Part shown: positions 19,189-29,859 of the stretch, one piece after another
Layout: every line of letters begins with the position of its first letter
Numbering within the stretch: position 1 is the first letter of the stretch
Assembly (NCBI RefSeq): GCF_013155125.1
Contig: NZ_CP053564.1
Span: 3,417,501-3,481,500, forward strand
Length of the DNA: 64,000 bases
Direction: 5' to 3'
Source: Pseudonocardia broussonetiae
GTDB lineage: Bacteria; Actinomycetota; Actinomycetes; Mycobacteriales; Pseudonocardiaceae
Notes under the pieces: generated by a model
Told to the model about the DNA's origin: nothing
Databases searched by the model: none
What the model saw: the letters and a program-made list of their open reading frames with translations, nothing else
Made by a program: the position numbers and the translations under genes

Positions 19189-21426
19189 TTGACCGACCCC
19201 ATCGACGACGCTGTCCACGAGACGACCGCCGTCATCGACAACGGGAGCTTCGGCTCCCGCACCGTCCGGTTCGAGACCGGGCGCCTCGCGCGCCAGGCCG
19301 CCGGCTCCGTCGTCGCCTACCTCGACGACGAGACCATGCTGCTGTCGGCCACCACGGCGTCGAAGCACCCCAAGGAGCACTTCGACTTCTTCCCCCTCAC
19401 GGTGGACGTCGAGGAGCGCATGTACGCGATCGGCAAGATCCCCGGCTCGTTCTTCCGCCGCGAGGGTCGCCCCAGCACCGACGCGATCCTGACCTGCCGC
19501 CTGATCGACCGGCCGCTGCGCCCGTCGTTCGTCGACGGCCTGCGCAACGAGATCCAGATCGTCGTCACGGTGATGAGCCTGGACCCGCAGGACCCCTACG
19601 ACGCCCTGGCGATCAACGCCGCGTCGGCGTCCACGCAGCTGTCCGGCCTGCCGTTCTCGGGCCCGATCGGTGGCGTGCGCATCGCCCTGATCGACGGCCA
19701 GTGGATCGCGTTCCCGCAGCACGACGACCTCAAGCGTGCCGTGTTCGACATGGTCGTCGCGGGCCGCATCGTCGGTGATGACGTCGCGATCATGATGGTC
19801 GAGGCCGAGGCCACCGTCGAGACCAACAACCTCGTCGCCGAGGGTGCCCAGGCGCCCACCGAGGAGGTCGTCGCGGCCGGACTGGAGGCGGCGAAGCCGT
19901 TCATCCGCAGCCTGTGCGTGGCGCAGCAGCAGCTCGCCGACGTGGCCGCCAAGCCCACGCGCGAGTTCCCGACGTTCCCGGCCTACCAGCCCGACGTCTT
20001 CGACGCCGTCGAGGCCCAGGGCGGGTCCGACCTCGCCGCCGCGCTGACGATCGGCGGCAAGCAGGAGCGCGAGGCCAAGCTCGACGAGGTCAAGCTCTCC
20101 GTGCTCTCCGCCCTCGAGGGCAAGTTCGAGGGCCGCGAGAAGGAGCTCGGCGCGGCGTTCCGCTCGCTGAACAAGAAGCTCGTGCGCCAGCGCATCCTGC
20201 GCGACCAGGTCCGCATCGACGGCCGCGGCATCACCGACATCCGGCCGCTCTCGGCCGAGGTCGAGGTCATCCCGCGCGCCCACGGCTCGGCGCTGTTCGA
20301 GCGCGGCGAGACCCAGATCATGGGCGTCACCACGCTCAACATGCTGCGCATGGAGCAGCAGATCGACTCGCTGGGGCCGGAGACGCACAAGCGCTACCTG
20401 CACCACTACAACTTCCCGCCGTACTCGACCGGTGAGACCGGTCGCGTCGGGTCGCCGAAGCGCCGCGAGATCGGCCACGGCGCGCTGGCCGAGCGGGCGC
20501 TGCTGCCCGTGCTGCCCACGCGCGAGGAGTTCCCGTACGCGATCCGCCAGGTCTCCGAGGCGCTGGGCTCCAACGGCTCCACGTCGATGGGCTCGGTCTG
20601 CGCCTCCACGATGTCGCTCTACAACGCCGGCGTGCCGCTCAAGGCGCCGGTCGCGGGCATCGCGATGGGCCTGGTCACCGACACCGTCGACGGCGAGACG
20701 CGCTACGTCGCCCTGACCGACATCCTCGGTGCCGAGGACGCGTTCGGCGACATGGACTTCAAGGTCGCGGGCACGCCGGAGTTCGTCACGGCGCTGCAGC
20801 TCGACACGAAGCTCGACGGCATCCCGTCGGCGGTCCTGGCCGGGGCGCTGTCCCAGGCCAAGGACGCCCGCATGACGATCCTCGAGGTCATCGGCGAGGC
20901 GATCGACCGCCCCGACGAGATGAGCCGGTTCGCGCCGCGCGTCATCGCGATCAAGATCCCGGTCGACAAGATCGGCGAGCTGATCGGCCCGAAGGGCAAG
21001 ATGATCAACTCGATCACCGAGCAGACCGGTGCCGACATCTCGATCGACGACGACGGCACCGTCTACGTCGGCGCCTCCGACGGCGAGTCGGCGGACGCCG
21101 CGATCGGCATGGTCAACGCCATCGCCAACCCGCAGCTGCCGAAGATCGGCGAGCGCTTCCTGGGCACGGTCGTCAAGACCGCCGCCTTCGGCGCGTTCGT
21201 CTCGCTGGTGCCCGGCAAGGACGGCCTCGTCCACATCTCGAAGCTGGGCAACGGCAAGCGGATCAACAAGGTCGAGGACGTCGTGAACGTCGGCGACAAG
21301 ATCCGCGTCGAGGTCTCCGACATCGACAACCGCGGCAAGATCAGCCTGCTGCCGGTCGTCGAGGACGCCGCCCCCGCGGGCGACGTCACCGTGCCGGCCG
21401 AGCCCGCCGAGGTCACGTCCTCTTGA
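19189..21426 (+). CDS. pnp: Polyribonucleotide nucleotidyltransferase (PNPase)
   Basis: 745 residues: two RNase PH domains separated by an alpha-helical domain, then KH ([25 protein letters not shown], about 600-625) and S1 ([30 protein letters not shown]). It degrades RNA 3' to 5' with phosphate; actinobacterial forms also have been described as guanosine pentaphosphate synthetases. TTG start at 19189 with GAGGAG 8 nt upstream; the nearby ATG at 19182 is in another frame. The stop overlaps the M16 protease start. Confidence 0.97.
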   Translation: MTDPIDDAVHETTAVIDNGSFGSRTVRFETGRLARQAAGSVVAYLDDETMLLSATTASKHPKEHFDFFPLTVDVEERMYAIGKIPGSFFRREGRPSTDAILTCRLIDRPLRPSFVDGLRNEIQIVVTVMSLDPQDPYDALAINAASASTQLSGLPFSGPIGGVRIALIDGQWIAFPQHDDLKRAVFDMVVAGRIVGDDVAIMMVEAEATVETNNLVAEGAQAPTEEVVAAGLEAAKPFIRSLCVAQQQLADVAAKPTREFPTFPAYQPDVFDAVEAQGGSDLAAALTIGGKQEREAKLDEVKLSVLSALEGKFEGREKELGAAFRSLNKKLVRQRILRDQVRIDGRGITDIRPLSAEVEVIPRAHGSALFERGETQIMGVTTLNMLRMEQQIDSLGPETHKRYLHHYNFPPYSTGETGRVGSPKRREIGHGALAERALLPVLPTREEFPYAIRQVSEALGSNGSTSMGSVCASTMSLYNAGVPLKAPVAGIAMGLVTDTVDGETRYVALTDILGAEDAFGDMDFKVAGTPEFVTALQLDTKLDGIPSAVLAGALSQAKDARMTILEVIGEAIDRPDEMSRFAPRVIAIKIPVDKIGELIGPKGKMINSITEQTGADISIDDDGTVYVGASDGESADAAIGMVNAIANPQLPKIGERFLGTVVKTAAFGAFVSLVPGKDGLVHISKLGNGKRINKVEDVVNVGDKIRVEVSDIDNRGKISLLPVVEDAAPAGDVTVPAEPAEVTSS

Positions 21427-22751
21427 CCGACCTGGTCACGCCGGGAACGGGGCTCGTCCCCGTTCCCGGCGTTTCTCGTTCCCACCTCGGCGGCGGCCTG
21501 CGGGTCGTCTCCGAGGCGGTGCCCGGCGTGCGCTCGGTGTCGATCGGCGTGTGGATCGGCGTCGGCTCGCGCGACGAGTCCGAGACGCAGGCGGGCGCGG
21601 CGCACTACCTCGAGCACCTGCTGTTCAAGGGCACGTCGACGCGGACGGCCGCGCAGATCGCCGAGGACGTCGACGCCGTCGGCGGGGAGCTCAACGCGTT
21701 CACCGCGAAGGAGCACACCTGCTACTACGCGCAGGTCCTCGACACCGACCTGGCACTGGCCGTGGACGTGCTCGCCGGGGTCGTCACCGACGCCGTGATG
21801 GCGCCGGCCGACGTCGAGGTCGAGCGCAGCGTGGTGCTCGAGGAGATCGCGATCCGCGACGACGACCCCGAGGACCTGCTCGGCGAGCTGTTCGACGAGA
21901 CGCTGTTCGGCGGGCACCCGCTGGGGCGCCCGGTGATCGGGTCCGAGGAGTCGATCACGGGGATGCGGCGCGAGACGCTGCACGACTTCTGGCGCGGGGA
22001 GTACACGACGCCGCGGATGGTCGTCGCGGCCGCGGGCAACCTCGACCACGACGTGCTGGTCGCGCTCGTGGAGGAGGCCTTCGCGGCGGCCGCGGCGCGG
22101 GCGGGGTCGGTGCCGCCGGTGCCGCCGCGCGCGTCCGGCGTCGCCGTGCTGGAGAGCGGCCCGCGGCTGGTGCTGCGGGGCGAGGACACCGAGCAGGCGC
22201 ACGTCATGCTCGGCGTCCCCGGGATCTCGCGGCACGACCCGCGGCGCAGCGCACTGGGCGTGCTCAACACCGCGCTCGGCGGCGGGCCCAGCTCCCGGCT
22301 GTTCCAGCAGGTCCGCGAGCAGCGCGGGCTCGCGTACTCGGTGTACTCCGGGCTGTCGAGCTACACCGACGCCGGCATCCTCAGCGTCTACGCCGGGTGC
22401 GCGCCGGAGCGGCTCGACGAGGTCACGACCGTGATCCGCGACGTCCTCGCCGACGTCGCCGCGCACGGCCTCTCCCCGGTCGAGGTCGCGCGCGCCCAGG
22501 GCAACCTGCGCGGCGGGCTCGTCCTCGGGCTGGAGGACACGCCGTCGCGGATGAACCGCCTCGGCCGCGCCGAGCTCGACCACGGCCGCCAGCGCAGCAT
22601 CGCCGAGAGCCTCGACCGGATCGCCGCGGTCACCCCCGAGCAGGTGTCGGAGGTGGCGCGCGACCTGCTGTCGGTGCCGCTGACGGCCGCGGTCGTGGGT
22701 CCGTACGACGAGGAGTCCGACCTCCCCGACGTGCTGCGCGCGCTGGCCTGA
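21423..22751 (+). CDS. M16 family zinc protease (processing-peptidase-like)
   Basis: 442 residues. The inverted zinc motif [11 protein letters not shown] (HxxEH, residues 61-65) is followed by the downstream zinc ligand region [13 protein letters not shown]. This is the active half of the pitrilysin/MPP family, commonly next to pnp. TTG start overlaps the pnp TGA. Substrates are unknown. It converges on the AraC gene 3 bp away. Confidence 0.93.
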   Translation: MTDLVTPGTGLVPVPGVSRSHLGGGLRVVSEAVPGVRSVSIGVWIGVGSRDESETQAGAAHYLEHLLFKGTSTRTAAQIAEDVDAVGGELNAFTAKEHTCYYAQVLDTDLALAVDVLAGVVTDAVMAPADVEVERSVVLEEIAIRDDDPEDLLGELFDETLFGGHPLGRPVIGSEESITGMRRETLHDFWRGEYTTPRMVVAAAGNLDHDVLVALVEEAFAAAAARAGSVPPVPPRASGVAVLESGPRLVLRGEDTEQAHVMLGVPGISRHDPRRSALGVLNTALGGGPSSRLFQQVREQRGLAYSVYSGLSSYTDAGILSVYAGCAPERLDEVTTVIRDVLADVAAHGLSPVEVARAQGNLRGGLVLGLEDTPSRMNRLGRAELDHGRQRSIAESLDRIAAVTPEQVSEVARDLLSVPLTAAVVGPYDEESDLPDVLRALA

Positions 22752-22754
22752 CCG

Positions 22755-23519
22755 CTACCGGCCGCCCCGGGCGTACGCGCCCGGGCTGCGGCCGAAGTGG
22801 CGGCGGAACGCGTCGACGAACCCCGCCCGTGACGAGAACCCGGCGCGGCGCCCGGCGCTGGCCACCGGCAGGCCGTCGGCCAGCATCGGCAGCGCCGCGC
22901 GCAGCCGCACCTGCGTGCGCCAGTCGGTGAACGTCATCCCCGTGCCCGCCACGAACGCCCGCCGCAGCGTGCTGACGCTCGTGCTGAGCTGGGCGGCCCA
23001 GTCCTCCAGCGTGCGCGGGTCGGCGGGTGCGGCCACGAGGTGCACGGCGACCACGCGGGCGCGCGGGTCGTCGGGCATCGGCACGGCGACGCCCGGGTCG
23101 GGCACCTGCCGCACCAGCGCGAAGAACAGGCTGCGCGCCTGCTCCTCGACCTCGGCGTGCACGCCCGCCCCGGCGAGGGCCAGCGTGAGCTCGCGCAGCA
23201 GCGGGGTCATGTCGAGCACCGTCGGCTCGGTCCAGTCCAGCGGGCAGGCCTCGGGGCGGACGTAGACGCAGTGCAGCGCCGACGGCGGCCGGTTGCGCGT
23301 GTCGTGCGGGACGCCGCCGGGAACGAACAGCGCCCGGGTCGGCGGGAGCACGTAGGTGCGGTCGCCGGCGACGGCGGTCGTGCGCCCGTCGCCGACCCAG
23401 ATGATCTGGTGCTCGCGGTGGTGGTGCAGCCCCCAGCCGCCGGGCTCGTCGCGGCCGAAGCGGCAGACCCACATGTCGAGCTCGTCGGTGTCCTCGTGGA
23501 CGTCGAGCGCCGAGGTCAT
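22755..23519 (-). CDS. AraC-family regulator with cupin sensor
   Basis: 254 residues. The N-terminal cupin-like half has WGLHHHREHQIIWVGDGRTTAV; the C-terminal half has two HTH motifs (LEDWAAQLSTSVSTLRRAF and VASAGRRAGFSSRAGFVDAFRRHFGRSPGAYA). ATG start with GGGAGG 4 nt upstream. It is divergent from the iron-siderophore lipoprotein gene, so it may regulate that gene or itself. The effector is unknown. Confidence 0.88.
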   Translation of the reverse strand: MTSALDVHEDTDELDMWVCRFGRDEPGGWGLHHHREHQIIWVGDGRTTAVAGDRTYVLPPTRALFVPGGVPHDTRNRPPSALHCVYVRPEACPLDWTEPTVLDMTPLLRELTLALAGAGVHAEVEEQARSLFFALVRQVPDPGVAVPMPDDPRARVVAVHLVAAPADPRTLEDWAAQLSTSVSTLRRAFVAGTGMTFTDWRTQVRLRAALPMLADGLPVASAGRRAGFSSRAGFVDAFRRHFGRSPGAYARGGR

Positions 23520-23540
23520 CCGGCCTCCCTGCGGTGACCG

Positions 23541-23566
23541 CCGAGCGGTCCGGGGTGAACGCTCGG
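23541..23566. promoter_or_regulatory. Inverted repeat between araC-type regulator and iron transporter gene
   Basis: CCGAGCG / CGCTCGG, 7-bp arms 12 bp apart, in the 87-bp divergent gap. It is a candidate AraC operator. Assignment rests on position and symmetry only. Confidence 0.35.
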
Positions 23567-23587
23567 CGGGTCGATCCGAGCTGGTGG

Positions 23588-23606
23588 TGAGGTTAGCCTA
23601 ACCGTC
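23588..23606 (+). promoter_or_regulatory. Iron box (DtxR/IdeR-type) over a leaderless -10
   Basis: TGAGGTTAGCCTAACCGTC matches the DtxR consensus at 15 of 19 positions, with a perfect GGTTAGCCTAACC core. The -10 TAGCCT (23594-23599) lies inside it, 7 nt before the GTG, so a bound repressor would block the promoter. This predicts repression by iron. Confidence 0.8.
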
Positions 23607-24623
23607 GTGTCCGTCCTGACGAGAACGTCCTGCGCGCTGGTGCTGCTCGCCGCCGTGGCCTGCGCCCCCGCCGCCCCCGCCCCCGAGGCCGCCGCCCCCG
23701 CCGCCGGGGCCTTCCCGGTCACCGTCACGCACGCGTTCGGAGAGACGGTCGTGCCGGCCGAGCCGGTGCGCGTCGTGACCGCCGGGCTCACCGAGCAGGA
23801 CGTCGTGCTGGCACTGGGCGTCACGCCCGTCGGGGTCACCGAGTGGTACGGCGACCAGCCCTACGCCACCTGGCCCTGGGCCCAGGACGAGCTCGGCGGT
23901 GCGACGCCCGAGGTGCTGTCGGTCGCCGACACCTTCGAGTACGAGAAGATCGCCGGTCTGGCCCCCGACCTCATCGTCGCCGTCAACGCCGGTCTCGACC
24001 AGGCGTCCTACGACCGGCTCTCGGCCATCGCGCCGACCGTCGCGCAGCCCACCGACGGCCCGTCGAACTTCGCGCCCTGGGACGCGCAGACACTGATCGT
24101 CGGGCAGGCGCTGGGCCGCGCCGACGAGGCGCAGGCGCTGATCACCGGTATCAAGGACCGGTTCGCGGCCGAGGCGGCCGCGCACCCGCAGTTCGCCGGC
24201 GTCCCCGCCGTGTTCCTGCAGGCGCCCTACTACGACGGCTCCGCGATCGCCTACCAGGACGGGCTGAGCACCGAGTTCCTCACCGACCTCGGCTTCGTGG
24301 TGCCGTCGGAGATCGACCGGTTCGCGCCGGAGGGGGACACCGCGCAGGCCTACATCCCGCTGGAGAACCTCGGCGTCCTCGACAGCGCCGACGTCCTGCT
24401 CTGGGCCACCGAGGACACCACCGCCCGCGCCGAGCTGGAGGCGCAGCCCCTCTACCGCCAGCTCGCCGCCGTGCGCGGGGGCAACCTGGTCTTCACCTAC
24501 GGCGAGCTCGCCGGGGCGATCTACTTCGCCACCCCGCTGAGCCTGCCGTACGTGCTCGACCGGCTGGTGCCGCTGCTGGACCGGGCCGTGGCGGGCGACC
24601 CGGAGACCGTGCCCGCGCCCTGA
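23607..24623 (+). CDS. Iron-siderophore ABC transporter substrate-binding lipoprotein
   Basis: 338 residues. Signal peptide with lipobox LLAAVAC (Cys near residue 19) and an Ala/Pro linker, then a FecB/TroA-type fold (VRVVTAGLTEQDVVLALGVTPVGVTEWYG, FEYEKIAGLAPDLIVAVNAG, YRQLAAVRGGNLVFTYGELA). It should capture ferric siderophore at the outer face of the membrane. No permease or ATPase gene is adjacent, so it must work with components encoded elsewhere. Preceded by an iron box. Confidence 0.92.
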   Translation: MSVLTRTSCALVLLAAVACAPAAPAPEAAAPAAGAFPVTVTHAFGETVVPAEPVRVVTAGLTEQDVVLALGVTPVGVTEWYGDQPYATWPWAQDELGGATPEVLSVADTFEYEKIAGLAPDLIVAVNAGLDQASYDRLSAIAPTVAQPTDGPSNFAPWDAQTLIVGQALGRADEAQALITGIKDRFAAEAAAHPQFAGVPAVFLQAPYYDGSAIAYQDGLSTEFLTDLGFVVPSEIDRFAPEGDTAQAYIPLENLGVLDSADVLLWATEDTTARAELEAQPLYRQLAAVRGGNLVFTYGELAGAIYFATPLSLPYVLDRLVPLLDRAVAGDPETVPAP

Positions 24624-25895
<1,272 letters not shown>

Positions 25896-25905
25896 GCAGC
25901 GGTCC

Positions 25906-26445
25906 CTAGCCCAGCTCGAGGTCCAGCGAACCCGTCATGCGGATCTCGCGGAGCGTGCCGGCACCGGTGTCGAGCGCGCGCACGCCGCCGTCGGCCTCCC
26001 AGCCGGCGCGGGCGTAGAACCGGCGCGACGCCTCGTCGGGCTCGGGCACCCAGGCCAGCCCGTACAGGGCGCCCGCCCCGCGCAGGTGCTCGGCCGCCGT
26101 GGCGAGCAGGCGCCCCGCGTGCCCGCGGCGGCCCCACCGCGGCTCCACCAGCAGCGCGCCGATCTCGCCCCAGGCCTGCTCGGGCGTCGCGGCCCCCTCG
26201 GGCGGCAGGGCGGCGGCGGCCGCGCAGAACCCGACGGTCCACTCGCCCTCGGTGGCCACGAGCACGTGCCCGTCCCCACCCTCGACGGCGGCGGTCCACG
26301 CGGCGCGCGCGCCCGGCCCGCGCAGCTGCGCGAGCGCCTCGGCCGGGACGAACGCGGAGTACGCGGCCTCCCAGGTGTCGCCCTGGATGCGCACGATCTC
26401 GGCGACGTCGGCGGGCGTGGCGGCACGGACCGCGGCGATGGCCAT
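25906..26445 (-). CDS. GNAT-family N-acetyltransferase
   Basis: 179 residues from the ATG at 26445 (MAIAAVRAATPADVAEIV). The acetyl-CoA site motif is ALLVEPRWGRRGHAGRLLATAAEHLR, followed by FYARAGWEADGG. Substrate is unknown. A start 33 bases upstream is possible but adds unconserved residues. It converges with dapB and diverges from the EamA transporter. Confidence 0.82.
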   Translation of the reverse strand: MAIAAVRAATPADVAEIVRIQGDTWEAAYSAFVPAEALAQLRGPGARAAWTAAVEGGDGHVLVATEGEWTVGFCAAAAALPPEGAATPEQAWGEIGALLVEPRWGRRGHAGRLLATAAEHLRGAGALYGLAWVPEPDEASRRFYARAGWEADGGVRALDTGAGTLREIRMTGSLDLELG

Positions 26446-26513
26446 GGCGCATGGATACCCCACCGGACCGCCCGGCACGGCAGGGGGTCGGCGGCCGTGG
26501 CACCGTCGCGGGG

Positions 26514-27419
26514 GTGTCGAGCCGTCGCGTCGCCTGGGCCGCCCTCGGGGTGGTCTACGTCCTGTGGGGATCGACCTACCTGGCCAACCGCCTGATCATC
26601 ACCGACGTCCCGCCGCTGCTGTCGGGCGGTGTGCGGTTCGCGGTCGGCGGGGGGCTGCTGGCCGTGGTCGTCGCCGTGGTGGCGGGGCCCTCGGCGCTGC
26701 GGATGACGCGCGCCCAGTTCGGCACCACCGCGCTGTCGGGGGTCCTGCTGCCCGCGTGGGGCAACGGGATCGTGACGCTCGGGCAGCAGCACGTGTCGTC
26801 GGGCCTCGCGGCGCTGCTGATCGCGGCCGTGCCGCTCTACATCGTCGTGCTCCGCGCGCTCACCGGCGACCGCCCGCGCCCGGCGACCGTCGGCGGCGTC
26901 GCCGTCGGGGTGGTGGGCCTCGCGCTGCTCGTGCTGACCGGGTCGTCGGGGTCGGGCGGCACCGTCGGCAGCGCCTGGTGGGGGCCGTGGCTGATCCTGC
27001 TGGCCGGCCTGGGCTGGGCGACGGGCACGTTCGCGACGACCCGGCTGCCCGTGCCGCCCAATCCGTTCGCGCTGGCCGCGGTGCAGATGCTCGTCGGCGG
27101 TGCGGTGCTGCTGGCCGTCAGCCTGGGCAAGGGCGACCGCCTGGACCCCGCCGCCGTCTCGCCCGTCGCCTGGTGGGCGTGGGCGTACATGATGGTCGTC
27201 GTGTCGCTGGGCGCGTTCAGCGCCTACGCCTACGCGCTGGCGTCGCTGCCGGTGTCGACCGTCGCGACCTACGCCTACGTCAACCCGGTCATCGCCGTGC
27301 TGCTCGGCGTGCTGGTGGTGGGGGAGCGGTTCACGGCGCTGCAGCTCGTCGGCGGGGCGGTGGTGGTGTGCTCCGTGGTGCTGGTCATCGCGGCGGAGCG
27401 CGTGGCCTCACGCGTGTAG
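26514..27419 (+). CDS. EamA/DMT-family transporter
   Basis: 301 residues from GTG 26514 (SRRVAWAALGVVYVLWGSTYLANRL), ten hydrophobic segments in two five-helix EamA repeats (second: YAYVNPVIAVLLGVLVVGERF). It is a probable metabolite exporter. A start at 26451 is open in frame but would leave only 5 bp to the divergent GNAT start, so the internal GTG is preferred. Confidence 0.82.
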   Translation: MSSRRVAWAALGVVYVLWGSTYLANRLIITDVPPLLSGGVRFAVGGGLLAVVVAVVAGPSALRMTRAQFGTTALSGVLLPAWGNGIVTLGQQHVSSGLAALLIAAVPLYIVVLRALTGDRPRPATVGGVAVGVVGLALLVLTGSSGSGGTVGSAWWGPWLILLAGLGWATGTFATTRLPVPPNPFALAAVQMLVGGAVLLAVSLGKGDRLDPAAVSPVAWWAWAYMMVVVSLGAFSAYAYALASLPVSTVATYAYVNPVIAVLLGVLVVGERFTALQLVGGAVVVCSVVLVIAAERVASRV

Positions 27420-27433
27420 CCCGAATGGCCTAG

Positions 27434-27439
27434 TACGCT
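27434..27439 (+). promoter_or_regulatory. Putative -10 for the secreted hydrolase
   Basis: TACGCT about 47 nt before the ATG; a leader of about 40 nt carries a GAGGAG ribosome site. Confidence 0.4.
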
Positions 27440-27485
27440 CCGCGTCAGCCCCCCCTCCCCAGGGCTCGACGAGGAGACCTCCCCC

Positions 27486-28532
27486 ATGCGCAGAACCCCC
27501 CTGATCGCCGCCGTGTGCGCCGTCGCCGCCACGGTGCTGGCGGCCGTCCCGGCCGTCGCGTCGGCCTCGCCGTCGAAGTCCGACGTCGTCGAGCTCCCGA
27601 TCTCCTTCGAGGTCGCCAACACCAACCGCACCGCCGTGCCCTGCGCCTCCGACGGCGCCACGCACACCGTGCGGGGCACGCTCGTCGCCCCGCGCGAGGC
27701 CCTGGAGAGCGGCGACGCCGCCACGCTGTACCTGCACGCCGTGACGTGGGGCGAGTACTACTGGCGCTTCCAGGAGGTCCCCGGCTACGACGCCGCGCAC
27801 CAGCTGGCCGAGGAGGGCCACGTCTCCGTCACGATCGACCGCCTGGGCTACGGCGACAGCGACCGCCCGGCGGGCTACGGCACCTGCATCGGGTCCGAGG
27901 CCGACGTCGCAGGGCAGATGGTCGACGCGCTGCGCTCGGGCGACTACGCGCTCGACGGGGCGGAGCCCGCGGCGTTCGACGACGTCTTCCTCGCCGGGTC
28001 GTCGGTGGGCGCGCTGATCGCGCACACGACGGCGTACACCTTCGGCAACGTCGACGGCGTGCTCAACATGTCGTGGGGCGACTTCGCGGCCTCGCCGTTC
28101 ACCGGCGCCGCGCTGACCGACGTGCTGGCCCGCTGCGCGCTGGGCGGTGACCCCGGCGCCGACCCCGGCTACGCGGCGATCTTCCGCGGGCAGCAGGACC
28201 GGTTCTACTTCTCCAGCGCCACGCCGGACGTCCGCGCGGTCGTGCCCGCGCTGAACCCCGACCCGTGCGGCCAGCTCGCGTCGATCCCGGCCGCGGTCGC
28301 CCTCGACGTCGCGAACCTCGCCCGCATCGACGTGCCGGTGCTGGTGGTGTTCGGCGACGCCGACTCCGTGTTCCTGCCGCCGGCCGCCGCCCAGCAGTCG
28401 CTGCGCTACCTCGGCAGCCCCGAGGTCACGACGGTGACGATCGCGGACGCCTCGCACTTCCCGCTGGTCGAGGCGAACCACCTCGACGCCGTCGCCGCGC
28501 TCGACGAGTGGCTCGACCGCAACGGCGGCTGA
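27486..28532 (+). CDS. Secreted alpha/beta hydrolase
   Basis: 348 residues with a Sec signal peptide (RRTPLIAAVCAVAATVLA, cleavage near ASA-SPS). The nucleophile elbow GSSVG is in DVFLAGSSVGALIAHT, and the catalytic His is probably in IADASHFPLVEANHLD near the C-terminus with the acid in VVFGDADSVF. DRLGYGDSDRP is a typical oxyanion-side loop. Four Cys may form disulfides. Substrate is unknown. Confidence 0.83.
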   Translation: MRRTPLIAAVCAVAATVLAAVPAVASASPSKSDVVELPISFEVANTNRTAVPCASDGATHTVRGTLVAPREALESGDAATLYLHAVTWGEYYWRFQEVPGYDAAHQLAEEGHVSVTIDRLGYGDSDRPAGYGTCIGSEADVAGQMVDALRSGDYALDGAEPAAFDDVFLAGSSVGALIAHTTAYTFGNVDGVLNMSWGDFAASPFTGAALTDVLARCALGGDPGADPGYAAIFRGQQDRFYFSSATPDVRAVVPALNPDPCGQLASIPAAVALDVANLARIDVPVLVVFGDADSVFLPPAAAQQSLRYLGSPEVTTVTIADASHFPLVEANHLDAVAALDEWLDRNGG

Positions 28533-28563
28533 CCGTCGGGGGTCGGTGGCACGATCACCGGTC

Positions 28564-29790
28564 GTGAGCATCGAGACGATCGGAGCCCCGGCCGCCCGCC
28601 GGGCGGCACTGGCCGCCCAGGGCTTCACCGACCCGGCCCCGGGCGGCCCGGTCACGCGCCGGCACCTGCAGCGGGTGCTCGACCGCGTGCGGCTGCTCCA
28701 GCTCGACTCCGTCAACGTGGCCGTGCGGGCGCACTACATGCCGGTGTTCAGCCGGCTCGGCCCGTACGCCCGGCCGCTGCTCGACGAGGCGGCGTGGTCG
28801 CACTCGGCGCGGCGGCCGCGGATGCTCGTGGAGTACTGGGCGCACGAGGCGAGCCTGCTGCCGGTGGCCGACTGGCCGCTGCTGCAGTCCGGGGCCAAGC
28901 GCAGCGGCTGGTGGCGGCACTACGGGGCGCTGGTGGAGGCCAACCCCGGCCTGGTCGACGACGTGCTGGCCGCCGTGCGCGAGCTCGGGCCGGTCGGGGC
29001 GGGGGAGCTGGAGGCCGTGCTGGGCGGCAGCTCGCGCCGCCGCCCGCCGGGGGCCACGTGGTGGGAGCGCTCCGACGTCAAGCGGATCTGCGAGTACCTG
29101 TTCGGCACCGGCGCGCTCACCACCGGCACGCGCCGCCACTTCCAGCGGCTCTACGACCTGCCCGAGCGCGTCCTGCCGCCGGAGGTGCTGGCCGCCGGGC
29201 CCGCCGACCCGGAGCAGTCGGCGCGCACGCTGGTGCTGCGCTCGGCGTCGGCGCTGGGGGTGGCCACCGAGCCCGAGCTGCGCGACTACTACCGCCTCGG
29301 GCCCACCACGTCGCAGCGGGCGGTGGCCCAGCTCGTCGACGCGGGCGCGCTGGCCCCGGTGGCGGTGCGCGGCTGGAACCGCCCGGCCTACCGGCTGCCC
29401 GGCGCGAAGGTCCCGCGCAAGGTCACCGGACGGGCGCTGCTCTGCCCGTTCGACCCCCTGATCTGGGAGCGCGAGCGCACCGAGCGGATCTTCGGCTTCC
29501 GCTACCGCATCGAGATCTACGTGCCGGAGGCGAAGCGGGAGTTCGGCTACTACGTCTTCCCGTTCCTGCTCGACGGCGAGCTGGTGGCGCGCGTCGACCT
29601 CAAGGCCGACCGCGCCGCGGGCGTCCTGCGGGTGCCCGGCGCGTTCGCGGAGCCCGGGGTCGACGAGCCGCGGGTGGTGGCCGAGCTGGCCGGGGCGCTG
29701 CGGGAGATGGCGCAGTGGCTGGAGCTCGACGGCGTGGTGGTGGGGGAGCGGGGCGGGCTGGCGGGGGGGCTGGCGGCGGCCCTGCGGTGA
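28564..29790 (+). CDS. YcaQ/AlkX-like winged-helix DNA glycosylase (HTH_42)
   Basis: 408 residues. The HTH_42 family includes the interstrand-crosslink glycosylases AlkZ (catalytic Q-x-Q) and YcaQ/AlkX (Q-x-D). Here RVRLLQLDSVNV carries Gln-Leu-Asp at the right place near the N-terminus, indicating the AlkX branch. Other family blocks are ARRPRMLVEYWAHEASLLP, SDVKRICEYLFGTGAL and PFDPLIWERERTERIFGFRYRIEIYVPE. GTG 28564 is chosen; a GTG six codons upstream is also open. Likely role is repair of alkylated or crosslinked DNA. Confidence 0.8.
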   Translation: MSIETIGAPAARRAALAAQGFTDPAPGGPVTRRHLQRVLDRVRLLQLDSVNVAVRAHYMPVFSRLGPYARPLLDEAAWSHSARRPRMLVEYWAHEASLLPVADWPLLQSGAKRSGWWRHYGALVEANPGLVDDVLAAVRELGPVGAGELEAVLGGSSRRRPPGATWWERSDVKRICEYLFGTGALTTGTRRHFQRLYDLPERVLPPEVLAAGPADPEQSARTLVLRSASALGVATEPELRDYYRLGPTTSQRAVAQLVDAGALAPVAVRGWNRPAYRLPGAKVPRKVTGRALLCPFDPLIWERERTERIFGFRYRIEIYVPEAKREFGYYVFPFLLDGELVARVDLKADRAAGVLRVPGAFAEPGVDEPRVVAELAGALREMAQWLELDGVVVGERGGLAGGLAAALR

Positions 29791-29837
29791 GCGAACGGCA
29801 CTCCCGCCCAACCCGGTCGGGTGAGAGTGCCGTTCGC
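29791..29837. terminator. 13-bp perfect inverted repeat at convergent gene ends
   Basis: GCGAACGGCACTC / GAGTGCCGTTCGC with a 21-nt GC-rich loop, directly after the AlkX-like stop and before the converging DUF4097 gene. It is probably a bidirectional terminator; its sequence is unrelated to the 42-nt palindrome family. Confidence 0.65.
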
Positions 29838-29859
29838 GCGGGAGGTCAGACCGGAGCTG

